Shown: positions 33,159 through 41,457 of the stretch, in pieces
Layout of the letters: every line of letters starts with the position of its first letter
Numbering within the stretch: position 1 is the first letter of the stretch
Assembly (NCBI RefSeq): GCF_000717245.1
Contig: NZ_JNYQ01000001.1
Location: forward strand, 744,001-808,000
Direction of reading: 5' to 3'
DNA: 64,000 nucleotides
Source: Kitasatospora papulosa
GTDB taxonomy: Bacteria; Actinomycetota; Actinomycetes; Streptomycetales; Streptomycetaceae
Translations under genes and position numbers: made by a program
The notes under the pieces: model-generated
Database searches by the model: none
What the model saw: the letters and a program-made list of their open reading frames with translations, nothing else
What the model was told of the DNA's origin: nothing

Positions 33159-33189
33159 ATGCGCAACGAGCGTTGCGTATGATGCAACG
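33159..33189. promoter_or_regulatory. Palindrome upstream of eda, probable operator
   Basis: ATGCGCAACG and CGTTGCGTAT form an inverted repeat around AG with one mismatch, and a third half-site ATGCAACG follows directly. The pattern resembles operators of IclR or GntR regulators. It lies between the starts of eda and the end of yaaA. Confidence 0.55.
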
Positions 33190-33198
33190 CCACTCCGT

Positions 33199-33999
33199 TC
33201 AGTGGATCTCCGTGACCACCACGTCGAGCGCCCAGGGCCGTCCGGCCCGCGCGGGGGTCTGCGCCTCCACCACGTAGCCGAGGTCGCGCAGAGCCTCCAC
33301 CAGTTCCGCGGGCCCCTTCGGGCGGGCCCCGGCCAGCAGCAGATCGCGCACCATCCGGCCCTTCGTAGCCTTGTTGAAGTGGCTGACCACGGACCGCTTC
33401 TCCACCCCGTCCACCACCCGGGACTGGAGCACCCGCACGCTCACCGTGCGCTCCGCGACCTCGCCCGAGGGCTTCCACGCCCCGGCGTACGCGGACGAAC
33501 GCAGGTCCAGCACCGGCCCGCCGTCGGCCGCCTCCGGCATGACCGACGCCATCGGAGTGCGCCAGTACGCGTTCAGGGCGCCCAGGCCGGGCAGTCTCAC
33601 CCCCATCGCGCAGCGGTAGGAGGGGATCCGGTCGCCGATCCGCACCGCGCCCCACAGCCCCGAGAACACCAGCAGGGACGCCCCGGCCCGCCGCTTGGCC
33701 GCCGTGTCCAGCGTGGCCAGGCCGAGCGCGTCGTACAGCACCCCGGTGTAGATCTCCCCGGCGGGCCGGGTGCCGGCCGTGCGCAGCTCCGCGTTCTTCG
33801 CGATCTCGCCCCGCAGGCCCTCGCTCAGCCCGAGCACCTCGCGGGCCTTGTCCTCGTCCGCCACGCACAGCTCGACCAGCTCGTCGAGGATCGCGGCGCG
33901 GGCGTCCGCGAGACCCGGCAGGGACAGCGACTCCGGCTTCAGCGGTGCCCCGCGCCCCGAGGCGGCCTTACCTTCGGAGGGCGGCAACAGCACGAGCAC
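33199..33999 (-). CDS. yaaA: Peroxide stress protein YaaA (DUF328)
   Basis: A 266-residue cytoplasmic protein starting VLVLLPPSEGKAA, the mark of the YaaA/DUF328 family. It has the conserved LVFSGLWGAVR, IPSYRCAMGVRLPGL and HFNKATKGRMVRDLL motifs. In E. coli YaaA limits free iron during hydrogen peroxide stress. The GTG start at 33999 has GGAGAT upstream. The gene precedes eda on the same strand, with the palindrome in the 68-base gap. Confidence 0.9.
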   Translation of the reverse strand: MLVLLPPSEGKAASGRGAPLKPESLSLPGLADARAAILDELVELCVADEDKAREVLGLSEGLRGEIAKNAELRTAGTRPAGEIYTGVLYDALGLATLDTAAKRRAGASLLVFSGLWGAVRIGDRIPSYRCAMGVRLPGLGALNAYWRTPMASVMPEAADGGPVLDLRSSAYAGAWKPSGEVAERTVSVRVLQSRVVDGVEKRSVVSHFNKATKGRMVRDLLLAGARPKGPAELVEALRDLGYVVEAQTPARAGRPWALDVVVTEIH

Positions 34000-34134
34000 G
34001 GGCGATCTCCTTCATACGCGGCACGGGCCCCCTCACGCGCGGGAGACCCTCCGGCAAGGGTACGGTCCGGTCCGCGCCCCGCCCGCCGGGCGACCGGGAT
34101 GCCGACCCCGGCGCCCCGGCCTACGCTCGGTGGC

Positions 34135-35579
34135 ATGCCCCGCCGCCAGCTACGCATGACCGGCGCGGACGGCGCCCCGCTGCGGGCCGCCCTGCACGCG
34201 CCGCGTACCCGTTTGGACCTGCCCGCGGGCTTCCCGCCCGCCGTCCTCGCCGAGGCCGGGGAGGCCGCGAGGGCCCCGCACCTGCCGGGGCACCAGGACG
34301 CCACCGGCCTGCCGATGTTCACCATCGACCCACCGGACTCCACGGACCTCGACCAGGCGATGTACCTGGAGCGCCGCCCGCACGGCTACCGGGTGCACTA
34401 CGCCGTCGCCGACGTCGCCGCCTTCGTCCGGCCCGGCGGTGCGCTGGACACCGAGGCCCACCGGCGGGTGACGACCCTGTACTTCCCGGACGGCAGGATC
34501 CCCCTGCACCCTCCGGTGCTCTCCGAGGGGGCCGCCAGTCTCCTTCCCGGCGAGACCCGTCCCGCCGCGCTCTGGCGGATCGACCTCGACACCGAGGGCC
34601 GTACGGTCGCCACCGAACTGCGCCGTGCCCTCGTACGCAGCCGGGCCAAGCTCGACCACGCCGGCGTCCAGCGCCGGATCGACGCGGGCAGCGCCGAGGA
34701 ACCGCTCGCCCTGCTGAGGACCATCGGCCTGCTGCGCGAACAGCAGGAGACCGCCCGGGGCGGAATCTCGCTCGACGTGCCCGAGCAGGAGATCGTCGAA
34801 CGCGACGGGGGCTACGGCCTCGCCTACCGGGCGCCCGTGGCCGCCGAGGGCTGGAACGCCCAGATCTCCCTGCTCACCGGCATGGCCGCCGCCGGCATCA
34901 TGCGGGACTCGGGCACCGGCATCCTCCGGACCCTGCCCGTGGCCCCCGACGGTGCCGTCGCCCGGCTCAGGCGCTCCGCCGACGCACTCCGCATCGACTG
35001 GCCGCACCACGTCGCGTACGCCGCGGTGGTGCGTTCCCTCGACCCCGCGAGGAGCAGCCACGCGGCGTTCCTCCAGGAGTGCACCACGCTCCTGCGCGGC
35101 GCCGGCTACAGCGTGTTCACACACGGAGACCTGCCCACCCCCGCCGTGCACGCCGCCGTCGCCGCGCTCTACACCCACTGCACCGCCCCGCTGCGCCGCC
35201 TGGTCGACCGCTACGCCGCCGAGCTGTGCCTCGCGGCGACCGCGGGGCAGGAGCCTCCGGAGTGGGTGCTCCGGGCACTGGACGCCCTGCCGAAGGAGAT
35301 GGCCGAGGGGACCCGCCGCGCGAACACCGTGGAGCGCGAGTGCGTCGACCTCGTGGAGGCGGCACTGCTCGGGGACCGGACCGGACCGGCCGGACCTTCG
35401 ACGCGTACGTCATCGACGTCGAGGACGACGACCCCGCCGTGGGCACCGTCCGCGTCGAGGACCCGGCGATCGTCGCCCGGATCGAGTCCGGCTCCCCGCT
35501 CCCGCTGGGCGAGCGGCTCCGGGTCCGCCTGGCCCGGGCGGACCTCGGCCCGTCGAAGGTGCTCTTCGTGCCCGCCTGA
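34135..35579 (+). CDS. RNB-domain ribonuclease, frameshifted by a 5-bp duplication
   Basis: An RNase II/R-type exoribonuclease that degrades RNA 3' to 5'. The catalytic segment FTIDPPDSTDLDQAMYL holds three of the four canonical Asp residues, with Gln in the fourth place. It is followed by YAVADVAAFV, LYFPDGRIPLHPPVLSEG, SLLPGETRPA and NAQISLLTGMAAA. Near 35376-35385 the unit CCGGA occurs twice in tandem. Removing one copy joins GDRTG directly to RTFDAYVIDVEDDD and gives a normal 479-residue protein ending at 35579. As written, the frame runs on through the next gene. The duplication could be a natural mutation or an assembly error. Confidence 0.82.
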
Positions 35580-35715
35580 GCGCCCCGGCCCCGGCGCACG
35601 CCTCGGTCATCGCGCGCGTCCCGAGGTCCGTGACGACCGGCTTGTCCCCATCTCGTACGATCACGTCCTCGGCCGCGGACCGCGTACCGACTCCGTACCA
35701 GGGAAGGTCTCATGC

Positions 35716-36249
35716 GTGAGTGACCTCGCCATCGCCCCCACCGCCGACCGGCCCCGGCAGATCGTCGCAGCCGCGCGTGCCCTGCTGGAGGCGGAGGGCC
35801 CCGAGGCCCTCACCATGCGCCGGCTGGCCGACCGGGTGGGCGTCAAGGCGCCGTCCCTCTACAAGCACTTCCCGGACAAGTCCTCCGTCGTGGCGGCGCT
35901 GGCCGCCGAGATGCTCCGCGAGACCGCCGGGGTCCTCACGGCCGCCGAGGCGGCGGCCCCCGGCTCCTTCTCCGCCCTCGCCACCGCCTACCGCACCTAC
36001 GCCCTGGCGCACCCGCACCTCTACCTCCTCACGATGGGCCGCGCACTCCCCGCCGGGGGAGCGGCGGACGCCGCCGCCGCTCCGCTGTACCGTGCCGCCG
36101 GCGGTGACGAGGACCGGGCACGAGCGGCCTGGGCCTTCGCCCACGGCATGGTCGTCCTGGAACTCAACGGCCGCTTCCCTCCGGGTGCCGACCTCTCCGC
36201 GGCCTGGGAGGCGGGCATCGCGGCCTTCACCCCCACCCCCGCCGGGTAG
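35716..36249 (+). CDS. TetR/AcrR family regulator (WHG-type)
   Basis: A 177-residue repressor. The N-terminal HTH is RQIVAAARALLEAEG with LTMRRLADRVGVKAPSLYKH and FPDKSSVVAALAAEM. The C-terminal domain has YRTYALAHPHLYLLTMGRAL and a late ELNGRFPPG, as in WHG-type TetR proteins. The GTG at 35716 has GGAAGG nine bases upstream. It lies 136 bases after the RNB gene, and in the present sequence the frameshifted RNB frame reads into it without a stop. The target is unknown. Confidence 0.85.
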   Translation: MSDLAIAPTADRPRQIVAAARALLEAEGPEALTMRRLADRVGVKAPSLYKHFPDKSSVVAALAAEMLRETAGVLTAAEAAAPGSFSALATAYRTYALAHPHLYLLTMGRALPAGGAADAAAAPLYRAAGGDEDRARAAWAFAHGMVVLELNGRFPPGADLSAAWEAGIAAFTPTPAG

Positions 36250-36261
36250 CATGGTCACCAC

Positions 36262-36669
36262 GGCAGACGAGCCGGGCGGACGGCCGCGTGAGGATCTCCG
36301 GATCCTCCCGAGGAACGTCCGGGCTCCACAGGGCAGGGTGATGGCTAACGGCCACCCGGGGTGACCCGCGGGACAGTGCCACAGAAAACAGACCGCCGGG
36401 GATCTCGGTCCCCGGTAAGGGTGAAACGGTGGTGTAAGAGACCACCAGCGTCCGAGGCGACTCGGACGGCTAGGTAAACCCCACCCGGAGCAAGGTCAAG
36501 AGGGAGCACCCCGGTGCTCCTGCGCGAACGTCCGAGGGCTGCCCGCCCGAGTTCGCGGGTAGACCGCACGAGGCCGGCAGCAATGCCGGTCCTAGATGGA
36601 TGGCCGTCTCCCCGGCCGCCGCGAGGCGACCGGGCGACAGAACCCGGCGTACAGCCCGACTCGTCTGCC
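36262..36669 (+). ncRNA. rnpB: RNase P RNA, bacterial class A
   Basis: The catalytic RNA of RNase P, which removes tRNA 5' leaders. Diagnostic segments are present in order: GAGGAACGTCCGGGCTCC, ACAGAAAACAGACCGCC, GGTAAGGGTGAAACGGTG, CAAGGTCAAGAGG, AGATGGATGGCCGTC and CGACAGAACCCGGCGTACAG. The ends pair with each other (GGCAGACGAGCCGGG with CCCGACTCGTCTGCC), which sets the boundaries to within a few bases. The length of about 408 nt is normal for Streptomyces. Confidence 0.95.
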
Positions 36670-37072
36670 GCCTCCTTCCTGCTCCGGCAGCCGTCCTGAT
36701 CCCACGTGCCGCGCCTGCGCGCGGACACGCCAGCGGCCCCGTGCCTCCCTTCCCGGACGTGCCCTCCGCCGCCCGGCCACCGGGGGCCGCAGCCCGTGCC
36801 CGCCTGTCCGGGGCGACGTGGGCCCGTCGTCCTGCCCTGCTCCCGCCGCCCGTTTCCGGCGAGGTCCGTGCGGAAGGTTTCCGGCCACGGCATGAACGAA
36901 TGCTTCCGGTATGCGGAGGGAAGTTGATCACCTTGACCCCTAACCCGATAGGCTCCCCTGCGGCGCGGCGAGTTGACTCGAACTCACTCGGCCGCCGTCG
37001 CGCTGCCCGCTCGACGTGTGCGGCGCCCGAACGACCCCCCCTGTTCGATTGTGTTGCTCTCGAAGGATTTAG
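36670..37072. other. Intergenic region between rnpB and the conservon
   Basis: About 400 bases without a convincing gene. A possible promoter for the kinase gene is TTGATC at 36924-36929 and GATAGG at 36947-36952, spaced 17 bases, about 120 bases before the start. The stretch just before the start, CTGTTCGATTGTGTTGCTCT, is unusually T-rich. No long repeats were seen. Confidence 0.4.
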
Positions 37073-38776
37073 ATGGAACTTGCCACTCCACCACCAGCGG
37101 CACGTGCACCCGTCGCCTGGTACGGCTGGTGGCTGATGCCGCTGGCCTTAGGAGCCGGAACCGTCGCCACCGCAGTGGCGGGACCTGAACAGGTCCAGAT
37201 ACCCGCGACGTTCGCGGGTGCCGCGGTCACCGTCGCAGGCGCCGCCTGTGTACGGCTCCTCGTCCGGACCCGGACCCAACTGGGCCGTGCGAAGAACGAC
37301 TTCCTCTCGGCCCAGACCGAGCACTCCCAGCAGCGTTACGCGGATGTGCGCAGCCGGGAACAGAGGTTCGCCGCCGAACGCTCCGCCATCGAGGCGCAAC
37401 TCGGCGAGCAGGCCGCGGCCTTCGAGGCCCGGCTCGCGGAGCAGGCCCAGGCGTACGAGGCCGGACTCGCCTCGCGGACCGACGCCATGGAGGGGCACCT
37501 CGCACTCCAGCAGGCAGCCGTCGCCAGGCTCGGCGACAGCGACCTCCCCGAGGCGATCCAGCGGCTGCGCGACGGCGAGGCCATCGACGACATCCTGGAC
37601 GAGGCCGAACAGGACGCCCGGGTGAGCCCGGAGCTGCGCGCCGCGCAGCGCAAGGTCCTCAGAACCGCGCTGCTCGGTGTGGAAGAGGAGCTGAATCGTT
37701 CCACGTCGGCCGAGCAGGCCGTGGTCGGCATCGGCAGCCGGATCCACGTGCTGACGGGCCGTCTGCGCGGCCGTCTGCACGAGATGCAGGGCGAACACGG
37801 ACGGCTGCCCGCGGTGGCCCAGGGACTCATGGAACTGGACCAGGAGATCGGTCCCGCCGACTGTCTCGCGGCCAGCATCGGAGTGCTCGGTGGCTCGGAC
37901 CGGCCCGGACGCCAGTGGCAGGAGCCGCAGCGGCTCCTCAGCGTGGTGCGGGGCGGTATCGGCCGCATCAAGGACTTCAACCGCATCCAGGTCCGGCACC
38001 TGCCCGAACTCGGTGTCGACGGCGGCCTGGTGGACCACCTCACGCTGATCTTCGCCCACCTGCTCGACAACGCGGCGCGCTACTCGCCGCCCACCGAGCC
38101 CGTGGTCGTCTCCGGCAAGGAGGTCCCCAACGGCGTCGGCATCGAGATCCAGGACGCGGGCAAGGGGCTGAGCGACGAGCGCAAGCGCGAGGCGGAGCAG
38201 TCCATCGCCGGCACCGCTAAGGGTCCCGGCCTCGGAGGCATCTCGGAGGACGCCAACCTGGGCCTGCGCGTGGTGGGCGCCCTGGCGCGCCGCTACGGCA
38301 TCCGGGTCACCTTCGCCGACTCGCCGTGGCTCGGCACCTCGGTGGTCGTGGTCGTTCCCCACAAGTACTTCAGCCACCTGTCCGCCCCCGTGACCGAGCC
38401 CGCCAGGCCCGTCGCGGGAAGGGCCGACCCGTCCGCCGGCCTCCCGGTACGGACCGCGCCGGTCCCCGAGCCGGCCGGGTACGCCGTGCCCGTGGAGAGC
38501 GCCGAGCCCACCGAGACCATGGACACCACACCCGGCGGCCTGCCCCGCCGCAGGAGCAGGCGGGCGGACGCGCCGAGCGCCCGCCAGGCCACCGCCGGAC
38601 GGGCCATGGAGTCCGTGGCAGCCGTGCCGCCGGACGCCTCGTTCGCCGGTCTCGCCGCCTTCGCCACGGCCGGACGCGAGAGTGTCCCGCCCGCCGCCAC
38701 GGCCGCGTACACCGGACCGGACGCCCGTGAGAAGAATGCCGGCCGCGAGATGAACCGCACGGAAGAGAGCGACTAG
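37073..38776 (+). CDS. cvnA: Conservon sensor histidine kinase-like ATPase (CvnA)
   Basis: A 567-residue membrane protein with two N-terminal spans, a coiled-coil linker rich in Glu/Ala (LEARLAEQAQAYEAGLAS), a DHp-like helical region, and a HATPase domain with HLLDNAARYSPP (N box), IQDAGKGLS (G1), GLGL-type GPGLGGISEDANLGLRVV and LGTSVVVVVPH. A Pro/Ala-rich tail follows. Conservon kinases signal to a roadblock/GTPase module. Codon 26 (37148-37150) is TTA, so translation may need the bldA leucyl-tRNA. It leads a five-gene operon. Confidence 0.88.
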   Translation: MELATPPPAARAPVAWYGWWLMPLALGAGTVATAVAGPEQVQIPATFAGAAVTVAGAACVRLLVRTRTQLGRAKNDFLSAQTEHSQQRYADVRSREQRFAAERSAIEAQLGEQAAAFEARLAEQAQAYEAGLASRTDAMEGHLALQQAAVARLGDSDLPEAIQRLRDGEAIDDILDEAEQDARVSPELRAAQRKVLRTALLGVEEELNRSTSAEQAVVGIGSRIHVLTGRLRGRLHEMQGEHGRLPAVAQGLMELDQEIGPADCLAASIGVLGGSDRPGRQWQEPQRLLSVVRGGIGRIKDFNRIQVRHLPELGVDGGLVDHLTLIFAHLLDNAARYSPPTEPVVVSGKEVPNGVGIEIQDAGKGLSDERKREAEQSIAGTAKGPGLGGISEDANLGLRVVGALARRYGIRVTFADSPWLGTSVVVVVPHKYFSHLSAPVTEPARPVAGRADPSAGLPVRTAPVPEPAGYAVPVESAEPTETMDTTPGGLPRRRSRRADAPSARQATAGRAMESVAAVPPDASFAGLAAFATAGRESVPPAATAAYTGPDAREKNAGREMNRTEESD

Positions 38777-38781
38777 TCCAC

Positions 38782-39192
38782 ATGACGCAACAGGGAACCG
38801 ACGTGAGCTGGGCACTCCGGGATCTGACGGAGAGCATCAGGGAGATCCGCTTCGCCCTCGTGGCCTCCAGCGACGGGAAGGCCATCACCTCCTACGGTGC
38901 CGAGGACCCGGACGACGTGGACCGCTTCGCCGCCGTGGTCGCCGGCCTGCAAGCCCTCGCGCAGCCCGTGGCCGAGCAATTCCCGAACTACGCGGGGCAG
39001 TTGCGCCTGGCGATGATCGAGGTCGACGGCGGTCACCTCTTCGTGGTGCGGGCGGGCGTGGAGACGTATCTCGGAGTTCTCGCCAAGGAGGGGCTCGACC
39101 AGGGCCTGCTCGGACATCAGATGAGGGACCTGGCGCGCAGGATGGGTGAGCTTCTCGGCACCAGCCCGCGCCTGGAGGAGCACTCTGGATGA
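38782..39192 (+). CDS. cvnB: Roadblock/LC7 domain protein (CvnB)
   Basis: A 136-residue protein of the roadblock/LC7 family. Members of this family help small GTPases. It has FALVASSDGKAITS at the start of the fold, DDVDRFAAVVAGLQALAQ, and the late LFVVRAGVETYLGVLAKEG and GHQMRDLARRMGELLG. It starts five bases after the kinase stop and its stop overlaps the DUF742 start by four bases. The set and order are the standard conservon arrangement. Confidence 0.9.
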   Translation: MTQQGTDVSWALRDLTESIREIRFALVASSDGKAITSYGAEDPDDVDRFAAVVAGLQALAQPVAEQFPNYAGQLRLAMIEVDGGHLFVVRAGVETYLGVLAKEGLDQGLLGHQMRDLARRMGELLGTSPRLEEHSG

Positions 39193-39560
39193 GTGGTCCC
39201 CGCCGACCGACGGACCCGCCCGGTCTCGAGCGCTACTACGTCCTCACCGGAGGACGCAGCGGACCGGGGGGTTCGGCGTCGACCCTGGACGTGGCGACCC
39301 TCATCATCTCCCGCGCCGCGGCCGAGACGGGCCTGCAGCACGAGCACGAGGAGATTCTGCGGCGCTGCCGTGATCCGCTGTCGGTGGCCGAACTCGGCGC
39401 CCATCTCGGATTGCCCTTCAACATTCTCGCGGTACTCCTGGCCGATCTGCTGGACGCAGGCCGTGTCGAGGCCCGTGATCCCATCCCGGCGTCAGGCGCC
39501 GGCCGCGGGCCCGACCTCGCGCTCCTTGAGGAGGTACTCAGTGGACTTCAAAGGCTTTGA
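39189..39560 (+). CDS. cvnC: DUF742 protein (CvnC)
   Basis: A 123-residue DUF742 protein with the typical ERYYVLTGGRS start, IISRAAAETGLQHEHEEILRRC, then LSVAELGAHLGLPFNILAVL and LADLLDAGRVEAR. This is a winged-helix-like fold. The role is to bind the kinase or GTPase of the conservon, with no known catalysis. Its ATG lies in the ATGA overlap with cvnB, and its 3' end overlaps cvnD by 20 bases. Confidence 0.9.
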   Translation: MSGPRRPTDPPGLERYYVLTGGRSGPGGSASTLDVATLIISRAAAETGLQHEHEEILRRCRDPLSVAELGAHLGLPFNILAVLLADLLDAGRVEARDPIPASGAGRGPDLALLEEVLSGLQRL

Positions 39561-40146
39561 CCATCCCGACCGGCAGACGGCCGGGGGCACCCGCTCGGTG
39601 AAGGTGATGATCGCGGGCGGATTCGGTACCGGGAAAACCACCCTGGTGCGATCGGTCAGCGACATCAAGCCGCTCACCACCGAGGAGACGCTGACCCAGG
39701 CCAGCGTCGACGTCGACGACCTGATCGGGGTGGCGGACAAGCAGGAGACCACCGTCAGCCTCGACTTCGGCAAGATCGGCCTGAACGAGGAGCTGGTGCT
39801 GTACCTGTTCGGGACACCCGGGCAGGAGCGGTTCTGGTTCCTGTGGAACGGCCTGTTCAAGGGCGCCCTCGGGGCCGTCGTGCTGGTGGACACCCGGCGG
39901 CTGGCCTCCAGCTTCCGGGCGATCGAGGAGATGGAGCGGCAGGACGTGCCCTTCGTCATCGCCCTGAACGTGTTCCCCGACTCCCAGGACCATCCGGTCG
40001 AGGAGATCCGCGACGCCCTGGACATCCCCGAGAACACCCCGGTGGTGACCTGCGACGCCCGTGACCGCAACTCCAGCCGTGACGTGCTGATCGCCTTGAT
40101 CCGCCACCTCAAGGAACGCTCCGACTCAGCCCTGGAGCCCCGATGA
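39541..40146 (+). CDS. cvnD: Conservon GTPase-like ATP/GTP-binding protein (CvnD)
   Basis: A 201-residue small GTPase-like protein. It has the P-loop GGFGTGKTT at about residues 26-34, a switch region around TEETLTQASVDVDDL and the G3-like GTPGQERFWFLW (G-x-P-G-Q instead of DxxG). ALNVFPDS stands in place of NKxD. These proteins bind GTP and are proposed to act like G proteins for the kinase. The GTG at 39541 gives the normal family start; earlier frames lie inside cvnC. Its stop overlaps the P450 start (ATGA). Confidence 0.9.
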   Translation: MDFKGFDHPDRQTAGGTRSVKVMIAGGFGTGKTTLVRSVSDIKPLTTEETLTQASVDVDDLIGVADKQETTVSLDFGKIGLNEELVLYLFGTPGQERFWFLWNGLFKGALGAVVLVDTRRLASSFRAIEEMERQDVPFVIALNVFPDSQDHPVEEIRDALDIPENTPVVTCDARDRNSSRDVLIALIRHLKERSDSALEPR

Positions 40147-41402
40147 CCGAGCACTCCGCGAACGACGCGGAGGCCCCCCTCGGCGGCTGCCCCGTCATGC
40201 ACGGCGACGGGTCCGAGCTCACCCGGCTCTACGGGCCGGAGGCGGCGATCGACCCGCAGGGCATCTACGGGCGGCTCCGCAAGGAGTACGGGGCGGTCGC
40301 GCCGGTGCTCCTGGAGGGGGACGTCCGCGCCTGGCTGGTCCTCGGCTACCGGGAGAGCCGGCGGGTGCTCGACAACCCCCTCCAGTTCAGCCGGGACTCG
40401 CGCATCTGGCGGGACTGGAAGGAAGGGGGCGTCGAGGAGACGTCGCCGCTGATCCAGATGCTCGGCTGGCGCCCCGACTGCGTGTCCCAGGACGGCGAGC
40501 CGCACCGCAGGCTGCGCAGGGCCGTCACCGACAACCTGGACACGCTCGCGGGACGCGGCATCCGGCGCCACGTCACGCACTTCGCGAACAAGCAGATCGA
40601 CGCGTTCGCCGGGAAAGGCAGCGCCGACCTGGTGGGCGAGTACGCCGAGTACCTGCCGATGCTCGTGCTGACCCGGCTGTTCGGACTCCCGGCGGCCGGG
40701 GGGCGGAGCCTCGCGGTCTCCTGCGCCCAGGTCATCAAGGGCGGCCCGGACGCCCTGGAGCACAACGACCGCATCATGGAGATCCTCGGGGGGCTCGCCG
40801 AACGCAAGCGGGCCGAGCCCGGCCCCGACTTCACCACCGGGCTGCTCGCGCACGCCGCGGGCCTCGACGAGGGCGAGATCCTCAGCCATCTGCGCCTGGT
40901 GCTGATCACCGCCCACACCACGACCAGCAACCTGCTGGCACGGGTCCTGGAGATGGTCCTCACCGACGGCTCACGGCTCGCCGGGCTCGTCAGCGGCCAG
41001 CGGTCCGTCTCCGAGGTCGTCGAGGAAGTCATGTGGAACACCCCGCCGCTGGCGGTCCTGCCGGGGCGTTTCGCCACGGCGGACCTCGAGCTCGGCGGTA
41101 CGCAGATCAAGGAGGGCGACCTGCTGGTGCTGGGGCTCGCCGCGGGCAACGCCGACCCGGACATCCGGCCGGACTCCGGTGTCTCCGTGCACGGCAACCA
41201 GTCGCACCTCGCGTTCAGCGGCGGGCCGCACGAATGCCCCGCGCAGAACATCGGCCAGGCCATCATCGAGACCGCCGTCGACGTCCTGCTGCACCGGCTG
41301 CCCGGGCTGCACCTGTCGGTACCCGCCGACGAGCTCACGGCCACGGCCTCCACCTGGGAAGCGCGTCTGGACGCCCTTCCGGTCGCGTTCGCCCCGGTCT
41401 GA
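40143..41402 (+). CDS. Cytochrome P450, CYP157-like, lacking the ExxR arginine
   Basis: A 419-residue soluble P450. The heme-ligand loop is AFSGGPHECPAQNIG, with Cys365 as the thiolate. The I-helix reads LITAHTTTSN, lacking the usual acidic residue before Thr. The K-helix motif, normally ExxR, reads EEVMW at residues 294-298, so Trp298 stands where Arg is expected. The CYP157 family of streptomycetes is known to lack ExxR (EQSLW in one studied member), and its genes occur in conservons. It is encoded directly after cvnD with ATGA coupling. The substrate is unknown; some such P450s may not be normal oxygenases. Confidence 0.9.
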   Translation: MTEHSANDAEAPLGGCPVMHGDGSELTRLYGPEAAIDPQGIYGRLRKEYGAVAPVLLEGDVRAWLVLGYRESRRVLDNPLQFSRDSRIWRDWKEGGVEETSPLIQMLGWRPDCVSQDGEPHRRLRRAVTDNLDTLAGRGIRRHVTHFANKQIDAFAGKGSADLVGEYAEYLPMLVLTRLFGLPAAGGRSLAVSCAQVIKGGPDALEHNDRIMEILGGLAERKRAEPGPDFTTGLLAHAAGLDEGEILSHLRLVLITAHTTTSNLLARVLEMVLTDGSRLAGLVSGQRSVSEVVEEVMWNTPPLAVLPGRFATADLELGGTQIKEGDLLVLGLAAGNADPDIRPDSGVSVHGNQSHLAFSGGPHECPAQNIGQAIIETAVDVLLHRLPGLHLSVPADELTATASTWEARLDALPVAFAPV

Positions 41403-41412
41403 CCGCGCCCGC

Positions 41413-41452
41413 CGTCCCCGCCCGGCCGGGTCCTTCCGGCCGGGCGGGGACG
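41413..41452. terminator. Bidirectional terminator between P450 and terpene synthase genes
   Basis: GTCCCCGCCCGGCCGG pairs perfectly with CCGGCCGGGCGGGGAC around a six-base loop, and one further pair extends it. It separates two convergent genes. Confidence 0.85.
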
Positions 41453-41457
41453 TCGTG

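Noticed and set aside
37148..38815. Minus-strand open frame of 555 codons opposite cvnA
   Set aside because: The plus strand encodes an unmistakable kinase. The antisense frame is a GC-driven shadow.
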